DNA from: JAIXUI01 sp943373175 | Lineage (GTDB): Bacteria; Bacteroidota; Bacteroidia; UBA7662; JAIXUI01 | Direction of reading: 5' to 3' | NCBI GenBank assembly: GCA_943373175.1 | Contig: CALSBM010000044.1 | Location: 1-24,988, forward strand | Length of the DNA stretch: 24,988 nucleotides | In this document: positions 6,806 to 15,194 of the stretch, piece by piece | How positions within the stretch are numbered: position 1 is the stretch's first letter | Layout of the letters: every line of letters begins with the position of its first letter | The notes under the pieces: generated by a model | Databases searched by the model: none | What the model was told of the DNA's origin: nothing | Seen by the model: the letters and a program-made list of their open reading frames with translations, nothing else | Position numbers and translations under genes: made by a program

Positions 6806-7267
6806 TTACTTGGTTGTCTTACGGTTTTCTTTTACACCAAACTTGAGGTAATGGTCAATTAAGGCAGAATAGTTTTTGCCAAACTTCTTGTAAAGGTCAG
6901 AATTCAAGTCGGCGTAAGCTTTAGGGTCGAAGTTTGGATGAGCCTGGCGGCCTTCTTTCATACCGAAAGCGATATAGTGGTCAATGGCTTTATCGTAAGC
7001 CAATTGTCCCCACTTGTCCGACAGGTCTTTGTTACTTGTTAAGTAGTACTTCACATCGAATACTGGAGAGCTAGCACGCCCTTCTTTGAATCCGGAAGTT
7101 TCCCAATGTTTCTCAGGAGCAACTCCTGCTGTGGCTACGTCCAAATGGGTTTTCAAGTAGTAGGCACGGTCAAAAATGGGTGACTTCAAATACTTCTTGT
7201 CAAACTTTTGAGCCGTGGCCGCGAAACCAAGCACTAAAAAAAGTGCTGCAAAAAGAGCTTTTCTCAT
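6806..7267 (-). CDS. Secreted protein made of three FDxxYYL/KEGR repeats
   Basis: A 153-residue exported protein: signal peptide MRKALFAALFLVLGFAATAQ, then three repeats at 32-66, 70-108 and 113-149 and almost nothing else. The first repeat is nearly the same as in the neighbouring OmpA-domain protein (IFDRAYYLKTHLDVATAGV here, IFDRNFYLKTHLDVATSGI there), so the pair arose by tandem duplication with gain or loss of the OmpA part. Related FDPxYYLxxNPDVAxxG...HYLxxGxxEGR units are known in many bacterial secreted proteins and some glycosyltransferases, without a settled function. I chose the ATG at 7267, which gives a clean signal peptide; a longer frame from 7357 lacks one and runs into the DUF502 gene. 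A promoter at 7284-7291 fits this start. It probably partners the OmpA-domain protein in the periplasm. Confidence 0.9.
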   Translation of the reverse strand: MRKALFAALFLVLGFAATAQKFDKKYLKSPIFDRAYYLKTHLDVATAGVAPEKHWETSGFKEGRASSPVFDVKYYLTSNKDLSDKWGQLAYDKAIDHYIAFGMKEGRQAHPNFDPKAYADLNSDLYKKFGKNYSALIDHYLKFGVKENRKTTK

Positions 7268-7283
7268 ATTTAGAGGTTTTTTG

Positions 7284-7291
7284 CAAAAATA
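7284..7291 (-). promoter_or_regulatory. Promoter -7 element for the YYL-repeat gene pair
   Basis: On the minus strand TATTTTTG matches TAnnTTTG exactly, with its 3' end 16 bases before the ATG at 7267. A TTTT sequence about 22 bases upstream is a poor -33 candidate. The element overlaps the T-run of a terminator-like hairpin. Confidence 0.5.
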
Positions 7292-7309
7292 CTCGGGTAC
7301 AGCGAGTAT
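7284..7309 (-). terminator. Terminator-like hairpin after the priA-DUF502 genes
   Basis: On the minus strand ATACTCG (7303-7309), a 7-base loop and CGAGTAT (7289-7295) form a perfect 7-base-pair stem, followed by TTTTG to complete a five-T run. It lies 17 bases after the DUF502 stop. The stem is modest, so termination may be partial. Confidence 0.5.
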
Positions 7310-7325
7310 GGGTAAAATTTGTTTA

Positions 7326-7919
7326 TTAATTATCGTTTTTCGTCTTTTTTCTGCCAAAATCTTGTCCTTCCAAACCAGTAACCCCCCCCGATACCATGAA
7401 CTTCATCGCCTCAGAAGCAGGTAAATCAAGCGTTTTCAAAAGATGTTTTTCTACCAGAAATACGTGACCAGCAAATGCATAAGCCTGCGGAACATACACG
7501 GCGCAAAGCCCGGGCTCATTCAGGATTGTTAGGTCCTCTCTTGTAACAAATCCAGGGCGGTAAATCCCACTTTCGCTCGTTTTAATGATAACCGGTTGGT
7601 TAAACTTGCGCTTATCCCCTACGAAGGCTTCCAATAAATCTCGAATAGAGGTGTAGAGTATTTTAATTAAGGGAGCTCGGGTCAGGATTCGCTCAATTTC
7701 TTTTAACAGTGGCCCTACGATAAGCGAGCGTGCGAGAAATCCAAGAAAGGTGATGCTAGTGATGATGATCACAAACCCCAACCCCGGAATTTCTACTGGA
7801 ACTAACTTATCAATGGCTGTTAGCCCCATAACTATTAAGTAAGCAGTTATACTTACCGGTAGCACCAGAAGCAAACCGTTGAAAAAGTATTGGAGTAGTC
7901 GGATACTTAGCTTTCTCAT
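7326..7919 (-). CDS. DUF502 family membrane protein
   Basis: A 197-residue inner-membrane protein of the DUF502 family, found widely in Gram-negative bacteria and plants with no settled biochemical role. Two hydrophobic segments are visible (about residues 10-33 and 46-68), with the family motif NGLLLVLPVSITAYLI in the first. The soluble part has RAPLIKILYTSIRDLLEAF (81-99) and the well-conserved TILNEPGLCAVYVPQAYAFAG region (131-151). The end MVSGGVTG (175-182) matches the usual family end. The codons for SGG contain a run of eight G (minus strand) at about 7383-7390. It starts 1 base after the priA stop, so the two are surely cotranscribed. The family call is firm. Confidence 0.92.
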   Translation of the reverse strand: MRKLSIRLLQYFFNGLLLVLPVSITAYLIVMGLTAIDKLVPVEIPGLGFVIIITSITFLGFLARSLIVGPLLKEIERILTRAPLIKILYTSIRDLLEAFVGDKRKFNQPVIIKTSESGIYRPGFVTREDLTILNEPGLCAVYVPQAYAFAGHVFLVEKHLLKTLDLPASEAMKFMVSGGVTGLEGQDFGRKKTKNDN

Positions 7920-7920
7920 T

Positions 7921-10380
7921 TTAATAGTCTAAATCTACCTGTATTCTCACTGACTTATATCGAGCATCTAACTGAAGCTGTCCGATTAACTGTTTTAAAG
8001 TTCTTCTTACTGCCACCATATCGGTGTTTTCGCTGGAAAATTTGAGCAGTATTTCCCTTTGATACTCATTTCTGACTCTATTGATGTGTGGCACTCCCGG
8101 TCCTAAAACATTGGAAAAATGCTTTCGTAGCTCATTTGCCAAATGATTCGATGTTTCAATGATTTTCTTTTCATCCAGATAGCGTAAATGTAAAAAGATG
8201 AGCTTGGCGAAAGGTGGATATCCGAAGTCCCGCCTCGCAATCATTTCTTTCTGAAAAAATCCAACATAATCGTGTTTTGCAATGCTCTGGAAAAGCCAAT
8301 GGGCTGGCCTGAAGGTTTGAAAGTAAACTTGGGCTATGTTGCCATCGGCTCGCCCGGCTCTTCCGGCAACTTGGCTCAGCAATTGAAAACTGCGCTCATG
8401 AGCCCAATACTCAGGAATGAAAATAGATTGATCAGCATTCAACACTCCAACTAATTGAAGCTTAGGGAAGTCCAAGCCTTTAGTGACCATTTGTGTACCC
8501 AACAAAATGTCAGTATTATGCTGTTCCATCTTTCGGATGATTTCGTAATACTGACGAGCACTTTTTGCAGAATCTGCATCTAAGCGGTCTATCCGGGCTT
8601 CCGGGAACAGGATTTTTAATTCCTCCTCAATTTTTTCTGTTCCAGTGCCATCGGTATGCATGGCGGTACTCCCGCAACTGTTGCACTGATTAACATTCCG
8701 GTCGGTATGAGCGCAATAATGACATCGGTATAGTTGATGGGTTTTATGATAAACCAACCCGATATCGCAGCGTGGACACATTCGAATACTTCCACAATCT
8801 TGACACACCAATTGATGCGCATAGCCACGCCGATTCAGGAAAACTAAGCTTTGACCTCCTTCTTTCAGCGTTTGTTCCATTGCTTTTACTAACGGTTCGC
8901 TAAATGAAGCGCGCATCAAGTTCTTGCTGTACTGGCTGCGCAAATCAACCATTTGAATGTGAGGCATTACGGCAACTCCGAACCGTTCTTCTAACTCAAC
9001 GAGGGTTAATCGTCCCTCTTTGGCAGCAGCGTACTGTGCTACAGTTGGAGTTGCTGATCCAAGGATTAGTTTAGCTTGGTGTAGAGAGGCTAATTTTTCT
9101 GCAACTGTAACACCATGGTATTTTAAACTGCCTTCTTGTTGTTTGTAACTACTCTCGTGAGATTCATCAACAATCAGTAAGCTTAAATGAAAGAAAGGAA
9201 GAAACAAGGCAGAACGGGCTCCCAATACAATTCTACATTCGCCTCTTTGTACGCCCCACCAAACGCTTTGCCGTTCTCGTTCGGGCAAGCGGGAATGATA
9301 AACGCCTAAACTATCGCCAAACCAAGCTCTTAGACGATGCACTAACTGGGTGGTTATGGCAATTTCCGGCAACAACAACAAAACACATCCTTTATCAGAG
9401 GCCTGTAAGTAATGGTTGGCCAGTAATGCATAGAGTTGAGTCTTGCCACTGCCGGTAACTCCTCGGAATAGCATCGGCTTCCAAGGGTCATCGTTTTTTA
9501 GTAATGCTTGATAAGCGGTTTCCTGAGCAAGGCTAAGTTGTATAGGGGTAAGTAATCCTTTGTAGGATTGAAACTGGCTTGCTGATTTTTCTTCTGTCTC
9601 TTGTAATATTCCTTTTTTTACGAGGGCTTGAATAGTTGTTGAGTCGGCCTCAGCATGTTTTAGAAAATCTGCTTTTCCGATCTTTAACTGCTGGCCTGCA
9701 AGCATGAAGAATAACAGCAACTGGTTGTTTTGCTTCGGCGCCTTTTTCTCAAGCTTATCCATCAGTTGATGGAGCAATGCTTCATTGGCCGTATAATCGG
9801 GGCTAAGGGTCAGAAATGTGGCTTCGGTGTAGCGCTTTGCTTTATTGGTTATGCGTTCATCAGTTCCCAAGTAGCCATCTTCTATAAGCTGAAGGGCTTT
9901 TTTCAATATGGAAGTCTCGGGAAATTTCTTCTCTAAATCTTGAAGAGTGACTGATTTTTTGGTGCCAATCCAATCTAACATCAGCTTTTCGTCTACGCTA
10001 CAGTTGTTATCAGCACTTTTCAGAATAACTAAGGTGCTTTCGCTTTCTAACCTTACGGAAGAAGGAATGACATGATTAAGCACATCGCCGGTCCAGCATA
10101 AATAATAAGCACTTAACCAAGACCAGAGTTTTATAGAATGCTGAGAGAAAATAGGCTCCTGGTCAAGGATTTCTTCAACTTCTTTCAAAGAAGCATAATC
10201 AGGCTTATTGTCGTGTGTTCTTACTACTACTGCAGTAAATCGACGTTTGTTGCCAAAGGAAACTATAACACGTTGACCAGGATGTACCCTGCCGGCTAAA
10301 GCATCAGGAATTAAATAAGTAAAAACCTGTATGGCAATATGTCTTGGAATCAGAACATCAGCAAACTTGGGCGGCACCAT
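7921..10380 (-). CDS. priA: Primosomal protein N', replication restart helicase PriA
   Basis: A superfamily 2 3'-5' DNA helicase that recognises stalled or repaired forks and starts reloading of the replicative helicase. At 819 residues it is slightly longer than E. coli PriA (732). The N-terminal 3'-DNA-binding domain begins FADVLIPRHIAIQVFTYLIP. The helicase core has Walker A GVTGSGKT (307-314), the DEAH-type box VDESH (404-408), GSATPT (441-446), and motifs V and VI as GTQMVTKGLDFP (628-639) and QVAGRAGR (670-677). Eight zinc-binding cysteines are present in pairs (526/529, 535/538, 553/556, 566/569). It is preceded by an unknown gene (9-base gap) and followed by DUF502 (1-base gap), which suggests one operon. 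All key residues are intact. Confidence 0.98.
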   Translation of the reverse strand: MVPPKFADVLIPRHIAIQVFTYLIPDALAGRVHPGQRVIVSFGNKRRFTAVVVRTHDNKPDYASLKEVEEILDQEPIFSQHSIKLWSWLSAYYLCWTGDVLNHVIPSSVRLESESTLVILKSADNNCSVDEKLMLDWIGTKKSVTLQDLEKKFPETSILKKALQLIEDGYLGTDERITNKAKRYTEATFLTLSPDYTANEALLHQLMDKLEKKAPKQNNQLLLFFMLAGQQLKIGKADFLKHAEADSTTIQALVKKGILQETEEKSASQFQSYKGLLTPIQLSLAQETAYQALLKNDDPWKPMLFRGVTGSGKTQLYALLANHYLQASDKGCVLLLLPEIAITTQLVHRLRAWFGDSLGVYHSRLPERERQSVWWGVQRGECRIVLGARSALFLPFFHLSLLIVDESHESSYKQQEGSLKYHGVTVAEKLASLHQAKLILGSATPTVAQYAAAKEGRLTLVELEERFGVAVMPHIQMVDLRSQYSKNLMRASFSEPLVKAMEQTLKEGGQSLVFLNRRGYAHQLVCQDCGSIRMCPRCDIGLVYHKTHQLYRCHYCAHTDRNVNQCNSCGSTAMHTDGTGTEKIEEELKILFPEARIDRLDADSAKSARQYYEIIRKMEQHNTDILLGTQMVTKGLDFPKLQLVGVLNADQSIFIPEYWAHERSFQLLSQVAGRAGRADGNIAQVYFQTFRPAHWLFQSIAKHDYVGFFQKEMIARRDFGYPPFAKLIFLHLRYLDEKKIIETSNHLANELRKHFSNVLGPGVPHINRVRNEYQREILLKFSSENTDMVAVRRTLKQLIGQLQLDARYKSVRIQVDLDY

Positions 10381-10389
10381 GCTCCAAAG

Positions 10390-10905
10390 TTAACGTCCGC
10401 TGGCTCGTTCCACTAAGTGCTGGTCGTGTCGAATTTGGTATCCTCCTGCTGCTAAGCTGGCATCTACCAAAGGCTGATTCTCAGGATTGATGTAGTAAAT
10501 AAAGCCATAGTTTTCATGCAATCGCATCTCTCCCATTTCGTCGAAAAGCTCTTCTGGTATCCAGCTTACCATTTCTTGAGCAGGTATAGGAAGGTAATCG
10601 CCTTCCTCAAATCCCGGAATAACTTCTGTTGTAAATGGGTCTTCTGGATGAGGCAGGTATAAATCGGTTACATAAGACCTTAAATCTTCTCCCATTTTAT
10701 AGGGTAGGTACAAGGCTTCATGTCCCAGTTCTTCCAAAATATCCAGCATAAGCTGGTCAAAATTATCTTCTCCTGCTATTCGAATAAAGTCTGCCCAAGT
10801 TTCCGAATTTTTAATGGCATCCCAAATCATTGCAAGCCGTTCAGCCTCATTTTCAGGGATGTAAACCAGGCTTTTATCAACAATTCCCCAAATCAAGACA
10901 GCCAT
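10390..10905 (-). CDS. Hypothetical acidic cytoplasmic protein upstream of priA
   Basis: I do not recognise this 171-residue protein. It has no signal peptide or membrane segment and is acidic, with many Glu/Asp and several aromatic residues. The N-terminal half looks helical (ENEAERLAMIWDAIKNSETW, then FDQLMLDILEELGHEAL). The C-terminal half is rich in Pro and Trp/Tyr (LPHPEDPFTTEVIPGFEEG, MVSWIPEELFDEMGEM, NYGFIYYINPENQPL) and ends in a basic patch (HLVERASGR). It starts with an ATG at 10905 and ends 9 bases before priA, so it is probably first in the priA-DUF502 operon. Codon use looks like that of its neighbours, with no sign of transfer. A role with PriA is only a guess from position. 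Confidence 0.8.
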   Translation of the reverse strand: MAVLIWGIVDKSLVYIPENEAERLAMIWDAIKNSETWADFIRIAGEDNFDQLMLDILEELGHEALYLPYKMGEDLRSYVTDLYLPHPEDPFTTEVIPGFEEGDYLPIPAQEMVSWIPEELFDEMGEMRLHENYGFIYYINPENQPLVDASLAAGGYQIRHDQHLVERASGR

Positions 10906-10930
10906 ATAAGTGATATTAGAGTTAAAATTT

Positions 10931-10958
10931 TTTGGAGTCGATTCTCTTTATATCTTTG
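10931..10958 (+). promoter_or_regulatory. Promoter of the large T9SS protein gene
   Basis: TTTG (10931-10934), a 16-base spacer and TATCTTTG (10951-10958), an exact TAnnTTTG. The ATG follows at 10978, giving a leader of about 12-15 bases. It lies in the 72-base gap to the divergent unknown gene; I see no equally good promoter facing the other way. Confidence 0.6.
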
Positions 10959-10977
10959 AAATTCGTCAAAATCAGCC

Positions 10978-13900
10978 ATGAAACGCACTTTTTTTGTATT
11001 ATTTTATCTGCTACTGAGCGTTGTTTTTGTTATACCAGCAAGCGCGACAGTTAGAAATTTGAACACAAATATCGCATATCCGGATTTACAGGCAGCATTA
11101 AATGCATTACCGAACTCCTTAACTTCTTCTGTAATTCTCGAAGCACAGGATACCACTACATATTTTGTTAATCCTAATGTTGGACTGGTTGTTCCAACCT
11201 TTGTTTCTAATGGATTTACGTTAACAATCAGAGCAGCAGCCGGACTTCGACCCAAAATTGATGGTGCAGGAGGAAACATTGCTTTAACCATTGCCAACGG
11301 AGAAAACATTCTTTTTGAAGGGTTTGAGATAACCAACATTTCCAAAACGGACATTGCTGGTGCACTTATTCGAATCAACAACAACAGCCGAAACATCACT
11401 TTCCGAAATGTTGTTTTCCGAAGTGGCTATACTGCCGCTCGGGTTACTTTAATCGACGACAGAATTACGTTCGAAAACTGTCAGTTTTACGACCTTTTAT
11501 ACGGAGCGGTTAGGGCAGATAACGTTACAAATCTTACGATAAGAGGATGTATCATGAACCTCTATCAGCCGGATAGTACATCAGCCGGTGCTTGCAGAAT
11601 TGTAGGGGTGAGGGGTTTTATTTTTGAGGATAACGAAGTTACCGATGTGTGGAACTCAACGGAAATGCTCAGCATGATTCTGGTGGACAGCGTTTATATC
11701 AGAAGAAATACCTTCAAAAACAGCACAGGTTCAGGAATTTACCTTAGAGGTGTTGAAAGTGCCACCGGTAGTCCTATGCAGCAATGCTTGAATATTAACG
11801 TCTCTGAAAACCTCTTTCATAACCTTGGCGTCAGTGGTATCAACTTCTCAACAGTTAAAGATGTGTTTATAAGAAACAACACCTTTATTCTTGATTCAGA
11901 CGCCAGTGGCATTTTCGTGTTTAAAGAATCTGATAATATCCAGTATCATAACAACATATTCCATGACCGATACACCGGGTCTATTTCTCCAAGAGCTGCA
12001 GTTGATATTAGAACGCTTCTGAATCTCCCACCTACCTATATCCAGGACGATTTTAATTTATACGATTTAAGCCCTTCACGCTTAATTCATCATGAAGAGT
12101 TTCCTGGCACTGTTGCTAATTATATTAGTTTAAATATCCTTCGTGCAGTTAGAACCTTTCGCGCCGCAAGTTCTAAAGACACTTTGGTGCTCTTTAATGC
12201 TGGAGCGCTCCCATCTGAGCCATTTTTTATGGTGCAAGGCTTTTCTCAAGCAGTAAATGCAGGAGGATGGCAATTCAGTGATATCCTGGATCGTCGTGGT
12301 TTCGTAAAGCAACTTGCTCAAACCGATATAGGGTGCTATACCCGTCAGGCCATTCCTAATGCTGCGACTGCTCCTCCTTCAGCTCAATTCGGAGCTGTAG
12401 GCTCAACCATGGCAACAGTAGGTTCGAGGGTAACTACGGTTACATTAAGAGATTCTTCTACTCAATTGGTTGTCAGTCGTTTCTGGACCGTTGATCCTCC
12501 ATTCTTTCAATTCGTAAATAACACGAACCAGCATTCCATTGAACCGGAAATTGAGTTTACTCAAGAAGGGCTTTACACCATAAAGTTGGTAGTTTACAAT
12601 GGAGCCGGCTCTGATACACTTGTTCGAACAAATTACATCGATGTACGTTTAGGATACTGCTTTTCAAATCCTATTTTATCCAATGGGTTTAAAATGGACT
12701 CTATAATTATTGGCAATACCGCATATGGTAAAGCACCTGCTGTTTGTGCTGGTTTCACCGACCGTTCAGGTGATACGATTAGCGTTGCTCGTGCTGTTCC
12801 TTTTTCCTTCCGTGTTAAGCCTGGTAACTGCATCACTTTTACTGGGCCATCAAAAATTTTAGTATTGGCAGACCTTAATAATGATGGATTTCTTAATGCC
12901 ACTACTGAAGCGTTAGTGATAGACAGTTTCGTGAATGCTAATGCCAGAAGCTGGAACATAGTCTTGCCAAATCTCACCCCTCAGGGTGCTATGAGAATGC
13001 GAATTATACTTTTCAATGCCAATTCGGTTCAATTCGTACAACCTTGCGGAACTTATTCAGATGGGGAAACCTTTGATGTCACGCTAAATGTTACCAATCC
13101 AACCGCAGCCGTTTTACTTCCTTTAGCGTCTCGCTGTATTCAATCTAACCCTATTTTATTGGAAAATGGATACCCTGAAGGAGGAAACTACTCCGGACCA
13201 GGGGTTGCTGGCCAACAGTTTAATCCTCAGGTTGCCGGTTCAGGCACTCACACCATTCAATACACGGTTACTTATAATGCTCAGGTCTGGACTACTACTA
13301 CTACGGTTACGATATATCAGCAACCACAAGTGAATCTGGCGGCCATCGGCCCATTTTGCAGCCGAGATGCTACCATTGCTTTAAACCAAGGTACTCCTGT
13401 CGGAGGAAGCTACTTTATCAACGGCGTTCCTGCTTCCACATTTGCACCCACAGCGGGAATAGGTCAGTTTCAAGTAACTTATTTATACAACGATGCTAAC
13501 GGTTGTTCCGGTGGCGACACTGCCATTGTTTCAGTAAGAAGTTCTCCAACTGCCTTGATTCAAACAATCCAGCCTGTTTGTCAAAGCGTACAACCTTTTC
13601 AAGTAAGCGGCTTTCCTTCAGGCGGCACCTTCTCAGGTACTGGAATCAACGTTTTTGGAACGTTTAATCCCGCCACTTCAGGAGCAGGCACTTTCCCAAT
13701 CGCTTACCAGGTAACCAACCAGTTCGGATGTTCAGATACTGCTGATGCAACCGTTACCATTCACCCTATTCCGGTTGTGTCACTCAACATTCCTGCCCCT
13801 GTTTGTGCAGACCAGATGGTGGTAAACATGACAGGCGGAAGCCCTGCCGGTGGTGCATACCAATATAATGGTGGTACTATATCTAATTTTAATGCATCAG

Positions 13901-15126
13901 CAGTTGGGCCAGGAAACTATACCATTGTTTATCGCTTTACCAACAATTTTGGTTGCCAGGGACAGGCTTCTGATACATTAATAGTAGTTCCATTGCCCAT
14001 AGTTAATCTTGTTCTACCAGATACGGTTTGTAAGAGCGGAGCTGCGTTTACCCTTGCTAGTGGAAATCCAACAGGAGGTGCTTACAGCGGTTTCGGTGTA
14101 ACTGGAAACCAGTTTAATCCGGCTAATGTTTCTGTTGGAAATTCCGTAGTATTCTATCAGTTCACTAATTCTCTGGGTTGTACTAACATAGCTCGCGACA
14201 CTATTTACATTGCTCCGGCACCTCAATTGAGCCACCAGCCACTCGCTCCTTTCTGCATTCGTTCTAATAGCATCGTGTTAACTGGCGGAAGTCCGGTTGG
14301 CGGCACCTATTCGGGCACAGCAGTTTCGGGAAATTCCTTTAACCCATCGCTCGCAGGTGTAGGAAATCATGCCTTGACCTATCAATACACTAATTCCAAT
14401 GGATGTATTGGCACTTTAGCTGTCGGTGTGTTTGTCTCTGACACTCCTCAGATAACTTGGCCAAATTATTCGCCCGTTTGCGCTAGTGCTGCCCCCATTA
14501 ACCTCAATCAAGCGCAACCATCCGGGGGCTCATATACGGTCAACAACACACCTGTAACGCAGTTCAATCCTGCATTGTATGGTGCGGGAACCCACATCAT
14601 CCGCTATACTACTTCATCAATCCCAGGTTGTACAGGAAGTGCTCAAAAAGTTATTCAGGTTTTAAATGTGCCTCCAACTCCAACCATTACCAGAACGAGC
14701 GACAGTCTCATCAGTTCTGCCAATTCTGGGAATCAATGGGTACTAAATGGGCTCAATATTCCAGGAGCTACAGATCGAATTTTTGAACCTTTCAACCAAG
14801 GACTTTATACAGTGAAAGTTAATGGAGGTGGTTGTTTTTCATTGCCTTCCGCCATTTACTCCTTCTTTTTCACTGGTCAAGCTAACATAAATGTTCGCCC
14901 GGTTAAAGTTTGGCCTATCCCAACAATCGGCACATTGCATTTGGATTGGCCATTACTTTCAGGAACCTTTCAATTGTTTGACCTTAAAGGACGTATGCTA
15001 AAAAGTGGAGTGCTTACAGACGGAATTAATCATCTGAACTTGGAGGGAATGCCAAACGGAATCTATAACCTTATTCTAGGTAACGGAACTTCATTTGAAA
15101 ACGTCAAAGTACAAGTATTACGCTAA
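10978..15126 (+). CDS. Large secreted T9SS-sorted protein: beta-helix, PKD-like, GEVED, seven Ig-like repeats
   Basis: A 1382-residue surface or extracellular protein. Signal peptide 1-23 (ends VIPASA). Residues about 75-400 form a right-handed beta-helix with rungs such as NILFEGFEITN, RNITFRNVVF, NLTIRGCIMN and VFIRNNTFIL, as in pectate-lyase-like and chondroitinase-B-like folds. A PKD-like domain covers about 465-558. A GEVED-type domain (about 560-705) starts YCFSNPILS, has LVLADLNNDGFLNATTEALV, and ends CGTYSDGETFDVTLNV. Seven repeats of about 74 residues (712-1237) follow, each with a leading (P/T)-(F/V)-C, a SPxGGxYSG core, FNP, and a second Cys in an NGC/FGC turn. The last 78 residues are a type-A T9SS sorting domain with KVWPIPTIGTLHLDW, LFDLKGRMLKSG and GIYNLILGNG. 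It is probably an adhesin or glycan-binding protein; no catalytic residues are obvious. Confidence 0.92.
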   Translation: MKRTFFVLFYLLLSVVFVIPASATVRNLNTNIAYPDLQAALNALPNSLTSSVILEAQDTTTYFVNPNVGLVVPTFVSNGFTLTIRAAAGLRPKIDGAGGNIALTIANGENILFEGFEITNISKTDIAGALIRINNNSRNITFRNVVFRSGYTAARVTLIDDRITFENCQFYDLLYGAVRADNVTNLTIRGCIMNLYQPDSTSAGACRIVGVRGFIFEDNEVTDVWNSTEMLSMILVDSVYIRRNTFKNSTGSGIYLRGVESATGSPMQQCLNINVSENLFHNLGVSGINFSTVKDVFIRNNTFILDSDASGIFVFKESDNIQYHNNIFHDRYTGSISPRAAVDIRTLLNLPPTYIQDDFNLYDLSPSRLIHHEEFPGTVANYISLNILRAVRTFRAASSKDTLVLFNAGALPSEPFFMVQGFSQAVNAGGWQFSDILDRRGFVKQLAQTDIGCYTRQAIPNAATAPPSAQFGAVGSTMATVGSRVTTVTLRDSSTQLVVSRFWTVDPPFFQFVNNTNQHSIEPEIEFTQEGLYTIKLVVYNGAGSDTLVRTNYIDVRLGYCFSNPILSNGFKMDSIIIGNTAYGKAPAVCAGFTDRSGDTISVARAVPFSFRVKPGNCITFTGPSKILVLADLNNDGFLNATTEALVIDSFVNANARSWNIVLPNLTPQGAMRMRIILFNANSVQFVQPCGTYSDGETFDVTLNVTNPTAAVLLPLASRCIQSNPILLENGYPEGGNYSGPGVAGQQFNPQVAGSGTHTIQYTVTYNAQVWTTTTTVTIYQQPQVNLAAIGPFCSRDATIALNQGTPVGGSYFINGVPASTFAPTAGIGQFQVTYLYNDANGCSGGDTAIVSVRSSPTALIQTIQPVCQSVQPFQVSGFPSGGTFSGTGINVFGTFNPATSGAGTFPIAYQVTNQFGCSDTADATVTIHPIPVVSLNIPAPVCADQMVVNMTGGSPAGGAYQYNGGTISNFNASAVGPGNYTIVYRFTNNFGCQGQASDTLIVVPLPIVNLVLPDTVCKSGAAFTLASGNPTGGAYSGFGVTGNQFNPANVSVGNSVVFYQFTNSLGCTNIARDTIYIAPAPQLSHQPLAPFCIRSNSIVLTGGSPVGGTYSGTAVSGNSFNPSLAGVGNHALTYQYTNSNGCIGTLAVGVFVSDTPQITWPNYSPVCASAAPINLNQAQPSGGSYTVNNTPVTQFNPALYGAGTHIIRYTTSSIPGCTGSAQKVIQVLNVPPTPTITRTSDSLISSANSGNQWVLNGLNIPGATDRIFEPFNQGLYTVKVNGGGCFSLPSAIYSFFFTGQANINVRPVKVWPIPTIGTLHLDWPLLSGTFQLFDLKGRMLKSGVLTDGINHLNLEGMPNGIYNLILGNGTSFENVKVQVLR

Positions 15127-15144
15127 TTTCATCCGCAGTCTGTA

Positions 15145-15176
15145 TTTGCAATAAGGCGTTCAAATCCGTTTCTTTG
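15145..15176 (+). promoter_or_regulatory. Candidate promoter of the envelope-biogenesis cluster
   Basis: TTTG (15145-15148), a 20-base spacer and TTTCTTTG (15169-15176), one mismatch from TAnnTTTG. The first gene starts at 15195. Read-through from the large gene ending at 15126 is also possible, since I see no terminator in the gap. Confidence 0.45.
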
Positions 15177-15194
15177 GGGTCCAATCACCACAGC

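Noticed and set aside
6806..7357. A longer start (7357) for the small repeat protein
   Set aside because: The extra 30 residues are basic and hydrophilic, would hide the signal peptide and overlap the DUF502 gene; the promoter at 7284 fits the start at 7267.
11004..11399. A 131-codon minus-strand open frame in the large T9SS gene
   Set aside because: It is antisense to the signal peptide and first beta-helix rungs; no promoter and no family features.
13110..14700. DNA-level direct repeats in the large gene
   Set aside because: The seven units are clear in protein but their DNA differs widely, so recent tandem duplication or slippage is not supported.
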